NCBI RefSeq assembly: GCF_963966145.1
Contig: NC_091051.1
Span: 9,114,001 to 9,178,000 of the forward strand
Reading direction: 5' to 3'
DNA length: 64,000 nucleotides
Source: Tenebrio molitor
Lineage: Eukaryota; Arthropoda; Insecta; Coleoptera; Tenebrionidae
The position numbers were made by a program, and so were the translations under genes. The first letter of the stretch is position 1, and every line of letters begins with the position of its first letter. Below, one piece after another: positions 45,529 through 64,000 of this stretch. Under the pieces are notes generated by a model. The model saw only the letters and a program-made list of their open reading frames with translations. It was not told the origin of the DNA and ran no database searches.

Positions 45529-47038
45529 GAGGTGCTTATAATCTACCGATCTACCGTTCTTGTCGGGACTTAACAGATAGCCACGTATAAACCTTAAATA
45601 CAAAATTCTAATTTCTCTAGCTCTAGGTAATTGACAATCTTATCTATTGATTGATTGCATCTGTGTCTTGACTCCTGAAAACTTATATTTTCTTACCCAC
45701 CGTTCTCATTTCTCGATTTCTCCATGTTCCCCTGAATTACAATATAAATGATTTTCTAGGCAACTAGGCCAACAAACATGTTTTTCCAGCTGGAGAAATC
45801 ATCTTTCGACTACATTTTTGGTCAATTTCTACTGTAAGTTAGAATATTTATGGCTTGAGCGTGTCAAGCAGAAATTTTCATTTAAAAATTAAAAAATTGA
45901 CCTTCGCCAATTACAATAAATATGAAACGCAATAAAATAATGATTATAAAAAATAATATATTGATTTGCTGGAAAGATGTTTGTGACGCAGTATTCTTTG
46001 TGGAAAAGTGAAAACAAGCATTCGGCCACTGTTTATGCATTTGACTAATAGTTTGATTACTCATTGCATTGGGACGCACAGAGCATTCAACTTTTATCGT
46101 GGTATTAAATATCTTCAAGTAAAGTCAATGACGTGTTTGTTGGTCGGAAAATAAAGTGTTTTGATTGCCGTTAACATCAGAAAGAACCGCCGAATTCTTA
46201 AAAAATTAAAAAATCAATAACAATATCAGCGTCAAAGAGAAGTTGTCCACTTGGGGCACAGCTCTCTGACGGAATTGAAAGTTTAAATACATCGCTGTGT
46301 TGTGGGAATATTCCCTATAAAGAAATAAACACTGGTAAGAAAAAAATAATTGTTGAAACATCTTCGTTTTTTTACCCCGAGCGTTAGTTTTATAAAAATC
46401 TCACAGAGTGCGCCCGTGTATTTACAGTTATCGCGGCCATTGCTGAAAGTCATTTTCCTTTTGGTGTGTAAAGCGTCCATATCAGAGGCAAAAGTTAATA
46501 AAAAACAGGTTCAATGCAAAAATTTACATCGAGATGAGAAATGTTTGAGTATTTTCCAAAGTGTCTCGACGGTATTTCCTAAATCTACTGTCCAGATTCA
46601 GGTAAATTTGTGTGGCTGTGCGAGTAATAAATTTATCTTTGATTGTGTAGAATAACATTCAGTAGCCATTTTAATTATAATTTTCAATCTTGGTTATTTG
46701 ACACGATCCTACGGCAATCGTACGGTTTTCGGACGTTATTTTGCGTTTTGTCTGCCCATCTTGATAGTGTAGTTATTATTGATACTGCAACAATAAACAG
46801 GATGTTCTATTTTTGCGCTTCGACCGATTCCGTGATACATTCAATATTGACCTTACATTTTTTGCGTCATAACTTGTTAACAGTTAACGAGAGCTATAAC
46901 TGACCTTTTCTTTCAGATACACTATTGTTCCTGTAAGGAATCGCAGGAACAGTACCTATCCTACACATTGTAGAGAAATAAGATTTGGGTTTTATAAACC
47001 CTATTTTTAATACACTCGTAATTGTATTTTCTACAATC

Positions 47039-50000
47039 ATGATGACGGATACGTTGAATTCTAACCATGTCATGGCTTTGTCAGGCAAAGTGTAAGTAGT
47101 CTTGTTACACTTCCTACCTTTTTCTGTTTGTAAAACGACGTTTGTGTGATTGTTGACTCGCTGTTATCTTATCGCTGACCATAAATAAAACGTTCACACT
47201 TTCCAGTGATATTGACACCAAAATGGATGACATGGGTTGGAAGGCAAAATTGAAGATTCCACCCAAGGACAGAAGAATACAGACCAGTGTAAGTAATATT
47301 TCTTTGCAACTTCATAATAATCCATGGGGACTGGTGCTTTGCATGTTTTCATGTAACACAGGGTTCGGTACATTACTATGATGATTCTTTGGATTCCCCT
47401 TCATTTCTAACAAGTAAATGATAATAGTTTGCCTGATCTTGATCATAATGTGTCAATCATGTCCTAGTGGATTTTTCCGCTAAAGTGTGGATCATGTCAT
47501 TTTTGCAGGATGTAACTGACACAAGAGGAAATGAGTTTGAAGAATTCTGCTTGAAAAGAGAGTTACTGATGGGTATTTTTGAAAAAGGTTGGGAGAAACC
47601 ATCCCCCATTCAAGAAGCTTCAATTCCAATTGCTTTATCCGGCAAGGATATTCTTGCCAGGGCAAAAAATGGCACAGGTAATTTTTTTTTTTAATAAGTT
47701 GTGTAGCATATTTAATATGCCTGCTCTATTATTTAATAATAGAATGGGGGGACAAGTATGCTAAACTATTGGCTTGATTTTCATTCAGAGTGAGTCATAT
47801 TTTTGTTGAATAAATATGATTTTAATGAGGTCAAATACAGTATACTTATTCAGTTGTTTCAAATTATTGTGAAAACTATGAAAGTATGTAATTGACGGTG
47901 GTTGCTAATAACAGTTCCAACAGTTACTGTTGCTTGACTGTAACAAGCAGTATGTATCTTGTTATTTTTTTTTTTATAGATAAACCTAAATGCATCTCTT
48001 TTGTTATGGATCTAATCATGTTGGATTATCAGCAGTTTGTATAAAAATAATTTGAAAGATTGTCAGCTCATCTCATAGATATTTTTTTTTGATAAGAGCC
48101 GACTTTACACCTGAAGTAGATTGTTTTTGTCTAAAAACTTTAATCATCTTTTTATATAAATAGAAAATGACTATCATTAGTTTTGCAATAACAGACCTCC
48201 ATTTTAGATTTTAAATCTATGCTATACTATTTATTCATTAAACATTTATTATTAAGTACATGACAACATATTTTGTTGATATTACATTTTTGAAAATGAA
48301 TTGATTGTTCTCTGAATAACACTTGCCACTTTTCTTAAGTTTAGTTTAACGGGTTGGGGTAGCGCTGAATTGTTAATTTTAATTACAAAATCAAGATGAG
48401 ATTTTTCGGTTTGCCTTTTAATCAATCATTTGTCCTAACTAGAATTATAAAAAAAGAGTTTGACTGATTTTCCTTCACACTTAGTCGTTAATCTTCTATT
48501 TTTTTTTTTTATAAAAAAGTCAAAACCGTTTGAAAAGAAATCTTAATGGTACAAGTATTATATTTTATTTATTGACGAAAAAAATTAGATTTTTTATCGA
48601 AACAGGAAAACAATTTTTACGTAGTGGATGTGTTCTGAAATATTGCATGATAATAAATCACGAGCAGCAAAATTAGAGCAGTTTACTCGCAGTGATAACC
48701 ACATATTTCACGGAATATTCCGTTGTGTGATTTGTTTACACCTATGGAATTTTTTTTATCGATGAGTTAAAAAATCGTCAGCAGCAAATTTTGATGCTTA
48801 TTTATTTATTTTGTTAAATGCTGCTAATAAAATTGCTTATTTAAGTTTGAAATGTCACTTCTTACAGTCGTGCAATCAGAAATGATTATTTTCGTGCCAT
48901 AAACATCCATACGAAGCTATTTTATATCTGTTTAATCATATAAAGCTAGAGGCGTTAATTGGGTTGCATACTTAGTTGCGCTATCACAACTTTGTTCTTG
49001 TTACGTCCAGTGTAGAAGCCAGACCCAAAGCGAGATATAGATCACTTTTCCTGTAGGATCACTAAACTGTCAAAAAAAATTCGGCTTTCAAGAGATTATT
49101 TTAAACTTTTAGAAGTAACTCAGGAGAGTAATTCAGTCCAAATGTTTAAAACATATATCTTCGCTTCACATGATGTTTAATGCATGGCAATTTCTTAAAT
49201 TGCGCTAAACAACAGTGGCAAGGCGGAAGTGTAGTGTTTTTAAATTTGTTATTCACGTTAACTAAATCTATAAGTTGAATAATAAGCAGACAACAGTAAC
49301 AATAATTTTTAAAGTTGCTGTTTTTGTTAGATATACACTATATCTTATTATTCAAGTATGGACACTTACGAAGTAGTGTCAAACATGCAACATTTTAACT
49401 TGTATTAGACTTTTATTGACTTGTTTTATATGTTGGACATTTTCCTCTTAAATTTTTCACGAGTTTGTCGTAAAAATTCGATTCGGTATAAAATTTGAAA
49501 ACGAATTTTCAGGTGGACAGATCGTAATTTTTAATATGAGACATCTCACTTGCTTTATGAATGCAGTTTTTATCAACTTACCTTAATCCCGACCTTATCG
49601 TGTTATTTATATTTTCTTTGTTTTTTTTTTAAACTATATTTGCAGTTGTAGGAATTATATAATTCGTGTTACAAATTTTCTTCTACCAATCAATTTGAAT
49701 TTACCCCTTTAAGGATTTGATTTTATTTAATAAAAATCGGAGTAGTTTTCACAGAGAGATTGCAGCCTTTAAATTTGATTTTTTCAGTGAACATTTTGCA
49801 GTACGCGGACATTCTTTTATTTTATAGAGATTGTCACTTTAGTCATAATTTTAATATTTGTTTTATTGATTAATTCAATTCTTTCTAAGTTCACATACAT
49901 TGGATAATTTTCATTTTATAAATTTTCCGTTTCTTGAATACATTGAATGGTCAAATATAGTGTCGACTTTTTTACGCCCACTTTTTGTTTGATGTGACGC

Positions 50001-52324
50001 ACAGAGTATCCTTCACGATGTAATATTATGATTGTTCATCACGTGTTAATATTTAGAGGGTTTTCCACCTGGCATTTAAAAAATGGATTTTCGATTTACG
50101 ATTTATTAAATAAAAAAAATTGTCCAGAATGAACATTGAAGGAAAATTCAGCTAGATTGGAGTTTTCCACTAATAAAAGATACATCCAAAAAAAATTTCC
50201 TAACTTCGGTCCTATCAAAATTTAAGCAAGAAGATCTTCTGTTGCTTCTTAACTAACTGTGTTCAATGTAACGTTAATGTGACAGTAACTTTTTTTTTGC
50301 TTTATTATTTTGTTTACCGAAATGAAACGGGATAGGTAGGGTTTTTTCTGTCCAGATTATTTGCCTCTTCGGTGTTAATATTACTTGCTAATAAGTTGGC
50401 ATCAATAAGAATTATATTTCCATATTCTTCAAACATATTTATAAGGGTGGTGTTAAGACAGTCAAAATATATTTTTTCACGACCTTCGTAAGTGTTATTA
50501 TAGTGCCTCAAAAGAGGGAGTAAAGTAGCACTTCTAGTCCCTCGGGAGTAAAAGCACAGCCGACCAAGTTAATTTATTGATGGTGGGATTGTCACGTTCA
50601 CATAATGTGTCAAAGTAACAGAAAATATTTAAAGGAAGAAAAATGAACATCTATATTTATTTCAGGTTATTTACGTTCATGTTGCAGTCATTGTACCCAT
50701 CAATATTGAATAATGTCAACGTTGTCATTCAATCATGTTATGATGAAAAGATAAATTGAATGTATACATACTGTTTTGTTGTTTTCATGGACACATATCT
50801 TTTACGATTAAATGATCAAATGCATTGGGTTATGCAAAAAATAACATACACAATGTCATGGGACTAAAATGTCTATTCATCCCTCGTGTAATTATTACAA
50901 TAGGTTAAAAACTGGGCCTCTTGACTTTTTGCACAAGAAGGCATAATGTTTTTATTTCATTTTTGAACAAAAACTGACCATTCACTTCTAGGGTATGTGT
51001 TATACACACTTGTTTTGTGTTTTATTGTTATGGACGAGTGGGAGACCGCTATTAAGATGTGTGCTCTGTTTTTTTCCGATAGGTAAAACCGGTGCATACA
51101 GTATTCCCGTGCTGGAACAGATCGACCCTAAAAAAGACTGCATACAAGCACTGATCATAGTGCCCACAAGAGAGCTTGCATTACAAACGTCACAGATATG
51201 CATCGAGCTCGCTAAGCACTTGGACGTGCGTGTAATGGTAACGACTGGTGGTACGAATTTAAGAGATGACATTATGCGCATCTACCAGAAAGTACAAGTT
51301 ATTATAGCAACTCCTGGCCGTATCCTTGACCTTATGGAAAAAGGTGTCGCCGTAATGGACCAGTGCAAGATACTAGTTTTAGATGAGGCTGACAAGCTTC
51401 TGTCGCAAGACTTCAAGGGGATGCTCGATACTGTGATAAAGAACTTACCACAAGAAAGGCAAATTTTGCTGTTCTCCGCCACGTTCCCTCTCACGGTCGA
51501 ACAGTTCATGAGGAAGCATCTGAGGGACCCGTACGAGATCAACCTCATGGAGGAGCTCACACTTAAAGGTGTTACGCAATACTATGCGTTCGTTCAAGAA
51601 CGCCAGAAAGTACACTGTTTAAATACTCTGTTCTCAAAGGTTAGTTGTTTATGATATTTTAAACTTTGTTATCCTCTGAAAGTGAACAGTAAACGATTAC
51701 ATAAAACGTAGAATCGAAAAAATGTATTGTTTGAAAACGACAATATCTCTTGGACGTTTTTATGAGTTACTTTATAATTGTTGGTGTTATTTTTTACAGT
51801 TACAAATAAACCAAAGCATAATATTTTGCAATTCTACACAACGCGTGGAATTGTTGGCGAAAAAAATCACCGAACTTGGTTATTGCTGCTACTACATCCA
51901 CGCCAAGATGGCGCAGGCACATCGTAACAGAGTATTTCATGATTTTAGAGCTGGTCTCTGCCGAAATCTAGTCTGTTCCGACCTCTTCACAAGAGGTATA
52001 AATCGCAAACGTGTTTCGAAGATGAGAAAATTTGATTGAATTTTTTTTTGTTTAGGTATCGATGTGCAAGCAGTAAACGTTGTGATCAATTTCGACTTCC
52101 CCAAGATGGCGGAGACATACTTACATCGCATCGGCAGATCTGGAAGATTCGGACATTTGGGTATCGCCATCAACTTGATCACGTACGACGATAGATTCGC
52201 ACTACATCGTATCGAGCAAGAACTTGGAACAGAGATCAAACCAATCCCGAAAGTGATCGATCCCAAGTTGTACGTGGCCAAATTGCTAGACGACGATGAT
52301 ACTCCCGAAGCAAATGCAAAGTAA
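47039..52324 (+). CDS. me31B: ATP-dependent RNA helicase me31B / DDX6 (Dhh1 family)
   Basis: DEAD-box helicase of cytoplasmic P bodies and germ granules that represses translation and promotes decapping. Exons: 47039-47091, 47207-47288, 47509-47677, 51083-51639, 51800-51995, 52056-52324 (TAA), joining in frame to 441 residues (fly protein about 459). It starts MMTD, as the fly protein starts MMTE. Motifs in order: Q motif [13 protein letters not shown], motif I AKNGTGKTG (its first Gly codon split by the 3.4-kb intron), Ia [24 protein letters not shown], then [15 protein letters not shown] and [10 protein letters not shown]. All catalytic residues are intact. [18 protein letters not shown] is almost invariant in the family. 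The C-terminal tail after [13 protein letters not shown] is short and acidic (DDDDT). The 3.4-kb third intron shows no separate gene or certain RNA. Confidence 0.97.
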
Positions 52325-55300
52325 CGCGGTGTAAACATACAATGAAAAACAACCACACATCAAGATTAATCTGTATATATTATTAAACAACGTACTTTTA
52401 ATTTTTCCCGAAGAGTTGAAATTTCCGTTTGAAGACATTTTTTATACTAAAAATTTGTGAAAAGAATAATGTGTTTTTTGGCGAAAAAGGGATGGATATA
52501 CGGCGTTAATGAAACTACACAAATGGAAGAAGCCCTGCTTGTTATACTGAACACATCATAGTGAGTGCAAATCAGACGAATTCGATCACGATATACCGTC
52601 ATTCAGGCCTACAGGGCATTTAGACTCGCAAAATTTGTTACCCGTGCGATTCTAAATCCACAAAATTCTCACAAGTTGCGGTATCTTCAGTTTTACAACT
52701 CCATCATGTTCGTTCTCAAGTAACACCTGAATCTCCGCGAATTTGATGGCCTTGTAAAGCTACACTGTGATGTGTTCGAGTTCGTCAGTGCAGAGAACCG
52801 AAGTTGAACAGTGTTAACAGTTGAAAGTGATATACTGAAATAAGTGCAAAAACTGAGACAACAGACTCAAAGTGTGCTAACAATGTGACTCGGGTTTTGG
52901 GAGGAAACGAGAAAAAAAATGAGGAGCTCCTAAAAGAGGGCTCCACGTTATTAATTTTTTTTAAATGAATATATTTGTAGGAGATTCTGACCGTAATTCA
53001 GTTAGCCTTCTGGATTATGATGTTTACATTATGTACTAGAAAAAGGCGTGCACCTGAGAGTTTTAAACTCTTGGGATCACTTTTTACTTTATTCACTTTT
53101 TTTTCCTTTTCGGTGGATGTAAAAAATTATCTTTAACAAAAGTGAATTGAAAACGTCGCAACAACAAGACGAAAATCTCATTGTATTTTAACGAATATTA
53201 CAAAAAAAACCTGTTGTTGATTCGCCATCAGCGAATTTTTTTACGTGATCTTAAAAGACTTAATTGTTTTCCATTTTTACTAAAGGGGGGTTATTTATAT
53301 GACGTCATTGTGTTGGATGTATGTTGAAATTTAATTTTTCCTTGCTTTATACTATGGTCTTATTTATTTTTTACAGTTGGGTAACAAATTTTTACATACA
53401 TCTAACATTGAAATATTTTGTTAAAAAAAATATAAAAAAAAAAACAAAAAAATGTGGAGAGTGTTGGTTCGGCTAAAGTTATATTAAGTTTATTCCATTA
53501 TTAAATTACTGATTCCACGATTTTTTTAAATAGCAAGTTGATGTCCACGCATCTGGTAACATTTTTAAAAATTAAAATAAAACTATTGTGGTAAGGTTTA
53601 TCAATCCGTTTGCAATTTTATTTATACTTGTAATAATAATTTGTAATAAATGTAAAATTCTATTTTTAAATAATTAAAATGCTCTTCACAAATTCTGTCT
53701 TTTTTGCGAAAATGTTGACCCTTCACCTTGTATAAAATAAACTATCGAACTACCAACGCTGATAACGAGTTGTTTATTTCAGAATTAGATAACGGATGAC
53801 GATGGAAAAAAGGATAGGAACATGAGTTGCCTGAAGAATACTTCGTTTTTTCAGATCCAGTATTAGTTAACTAGGCTTACATTATTCGTTTTCAGTTACT
53901 TTTTCGCAGCACTTGGATTTTTATTTAAATTAGTTCATTTTATATCGGGTGTTCCTTTAAATTTATCCTTGAAGTTGGCGTTGAAGAGTCGATTGTGAGA
54001 GCACCACTTGTCAGTCTGCAGAGTAAAAAACAAACACCGCAAAAAGTGAGGTTAGACTTAAACAGCTAATCTGTGACGCGTTCACAATCGACTCTTCAGC
54101 GCCAACTTTGAGCAGAAATTTAAATGAACACCCGATATTTGAAGGACCTTTTATTAGCGTCGTAGAAGAAAGCGAGAAACACAAATTGTTTTTACCTTTT
54201 TATTGTACAAATTTATATACAAGTGTGGTTGACATACATAATAAACTTTTATATTTTTTCTTAAATAATTAGTAAATACCAACTATAACAAATTACTGAA
54301 TATATTAATTGCAATAATCATTTAAACTACAATGTATATGGCGATAAAATATAAATAAACACAGAAATATGGCAGGAAATAAGTCAGATTGTTAAGTATT
54401 TAAAGCATTAAAATTTCTAAAGTATAAGATTTCATATAATTTAGACTAGAACTTAATTTACAACTTAAAGTTGAAACAAACCCTTGAAATATTTACAAAT
54501 ATTAGATGTAACTGATAGTGATAACATTAAACACATGAGAATTACATACTTTCCACAGATGTATCCGCTGCTAGGTTTGTGCAAATTAACAGTGAACATC
54601 TGCAAACAATCAAATATCAGTCTTACAGGAAATATTACGCAAGGATTTCCCTTTAATTAGTTATTACAAATACTGGAAAATGTAAATAAGTTAATTCGGA
54701 TTATTTACATCGAACATGATGGCCGTAGGGTGACACATGAAATAATGGAGGTTTCACAAAAACTTGAAATTACTGTAGTTAGTTCAAATCAGATTTCTTG
54801 TTTACGTTTACTACTATGCAGAATTTTTTGTAAAATATAAATCGTTTCGGCAAACTTTTTTAGGTTATTATGTAGTTTAATGTTGTAGGAAGGAAGAAGA
54901 AAGTGTGACAAATAGCCGCCTTAATAGAACGGATAATTCTTGATGTAGATAGCGGTGTTCGCTTCAAAAAGATAACCAACCTCCATTATTCGAGTGGTAT
55001 CTATACTATCTTACGGCAAAGTAATAAAACAACGTATGATATGTAGGAAGGTACACAACAGCAAAAATGTAAAAATTACTTAATAATCTTTTAGATATCG
55101 ATAACACATATTGATTAAAAAAATGCATCATGGTGACACCAGAATGACTACATAGGAAAATGTAACTGAATTTTTTTGTACTAAGTTTGGTTAGAAATGT
55201 ATTTTTTTGGACGAAGCATGTCAACTGTACGGTTGTTTAGACAATGCATAAATAAATAACGAGTAATAACTTTGCAGAATGCGAAACAAGCAAAAGTGTA

Positions 55301-55815
55301 TCAGATCTCACACCCCGAAATATCAATTTGCTCCACGATTCACAAATTGAATTTACATCGTGAATTTTGCACGATGGAATTTCGGAGTATAAAAAATGAA
55401 CAACTTTCGCATGACTGTTTTCCTTGCAGTCACCCCGGCTGGATGTCGGTGTGAAATACTACAAGAACGAAAAAATAACTAATGGACGGGAGCAAAAACA
55501 CAATTAAAGTTTAGTAAATATTGAGTGAATAATTATTTATTTTCATATTATACAGTTATCATAAGTACCTTTAGTGTAATAAGTACTACGTCGAAAACAG
55601 TTCATTAAATATTTAAAATGTTATCCCGCAAAATGTTGTTTGAGTGTGCAGTTTAACGATCAATATGGCAGAGAATTGCTCTCAAAAAATATTCAACGCC
55701 ATTAATTTCCTATTTAAAATGGCCTAATATTTTATACATATTTTATTTATTGAAAATATGGATGTTATTGTGCTTTGTGTGCATGTCTCGTAACTCCGAG
55801 CGCAATTAGAATTTC
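52325..55815. other. Convergent 3' regions of me31B and Trim9
   Basis: Probably a long me31B 3' UTR followed by the Trim9 3' flank. AATAAA-type signals occur near 53577, 53645 and 53736 on the plus strand. TTTATT at 55742-55747 and 55746-55751 could be the Trim9 poly(A) signal on the minus strand. One MITE lies at 53945-54135. No coding region recognised. Confidence 0.5.
53945..54135. mobile_element. 191-bp MITE with arms of about 58 bp
   Basis: The left TCGGGTGTTCCTTTAAATTT and the inverted right TCGGGTGTTCATTTAAATTT continue through AAGTTGGCG and TGAAGAGTCGATTGTGA. TA flanks both ends (53943-53944, 54136-54137). Confidence 0.87.
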
Positions 55816-63592
<7,777 letters not shown>

Positions 63593-64000
63593 CTGAATGA
63601 AAAAATTGCATCAAGAAACATATCACATCAAGATATTATTTGGCTAAAAACTGAAGAAAGCTGCTACTGTAGTTAAATCTGTCGACTTGAATTATTATCA
63701 ACTCTTGAAAAATCAAATCGACATTTTATAAAGCGTAATGAAAAAAAGTTTTGTTTCATTTACAGTTATTATTCTACGATGGTCGCAGATCGATGTATAA
63801 CTGGATTTTTTTTCGAAGCTGATGCTGACGTAAAACTTTTATATTGCGTTAGGAAATTTCTATTTTACAGCGTTTCATTTTTAATGGAACAAAAAAGCTT
63901 TCGTGTTAATTATTTAAATTAACTTGAAGTGGTTTCGAGCGACCCTTTTTTGTTAAGTTCATAGTTCGCTTCATTACTGTCAACCTGTCAGTGTTATTAA
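63593..64000. other. Trim9 intron running off the right edge
   Basis: Upstream of the first visible Trim9 exon (acceptor TTCATTCAG on the minus strand). The exon ends one base into a codon, so a further coding exon must lie beyond this window. Nothing else recognised. Confidence 0.6.

Larger units (their letters stand above)
38773..47038. other. Striatin 3' flank to me31B start, transposon-rich
   Basis: 8.3 kb without a recognisable gene. AATAAA at 38790-38795 directly after the stop and further signals downstream could end striatin transcripts. The middle holds several TIR elements listed separately. The last few hundred bases should contain the me31B promoter and 5' UTR. Reading frames of 60-100 codons here show no known domain. 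Confidence 0.5.

Noticed and set aside
46350..46655. 101-codon frame upstream of me31B
   Set aside because: No domain, no splice context and positioned where promoter or 5' UTR sequence is expected.

Overview
This is an AT-rich stretch of an animal nuclear genome, almost certainly insect. The genes are split by GT-AG introns, many of them only 51-57 nt long. The best protein matches that I can recall are to insect or Drosophila proteins (me31B, Cka/striatin, Trim9, Usf). A beetle is plausible, but the order cannot be fixed from sequence alone. There is no bacterial, plasmid or viral architecture.

Layout from left to right. (1) The 5' end of a KIF1-binding protein gene (KIFBP, minus strand) runs off the left edge. 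(2) Divergent from it is a RhoGAP-domain gene of the ARHGAP20-like type (plus, 1744-11297, ten exons plus a candidate 12-nt microexon). (3) Convergent with that is a DUF829/TMEM53-like alpha/beta-hydrolase gene (minus, 14942-20415). (4) Divergent from that is the bHLH-zipper factor Usf (plus, 21516-24107). (5) Next is striatin/Cka, the STRIPAK scaffold (plus, 25128-38772), with a 9.4-kb first intron. (6) Next is the DEAD-box translational repressor me31B/DDX6 (plus, 47039-52324). (7) Convergent with it is the C-terminal half of Trim9 (minus, 55816-63592), whose N-terminal RING/B-box exons lie beyond the right edge.

The genes have no obvious shared pathway; they are ordinary conserved eukaryotic loci. 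Spaces between exons are dominated by short non-autonomous DNA transposons with terminal inverted repeats (TIRs) and TA target duplications. Most notable are a tract of six TIR elements in the striatin first intron (28.8-32.6 kb), three elements placed back to back at 41.0-41.9 kb, a nested composite at 14.2-14.8 kb, a foldback element with very long arms at 42.7-43.4 kb and a hAT-like element with a perfect 8-bp target duplication at 45.3 kb. A 5'-truncated non-LTR retrotransposon with a restriction-like endonuclease C-terminus lies in a Trim9 intron.

I found no clear undescribed multi-gene system. The most interesting items are the transposon layering, possible small alternative-splicing units in the RhoGAP gene, and a striatin gene model that lacks the basic linker segment seen in vertebrate striatins. 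All exon boundaries were read by eye from splice consensus, reading phase and remembered family sequences; no alignment was run.
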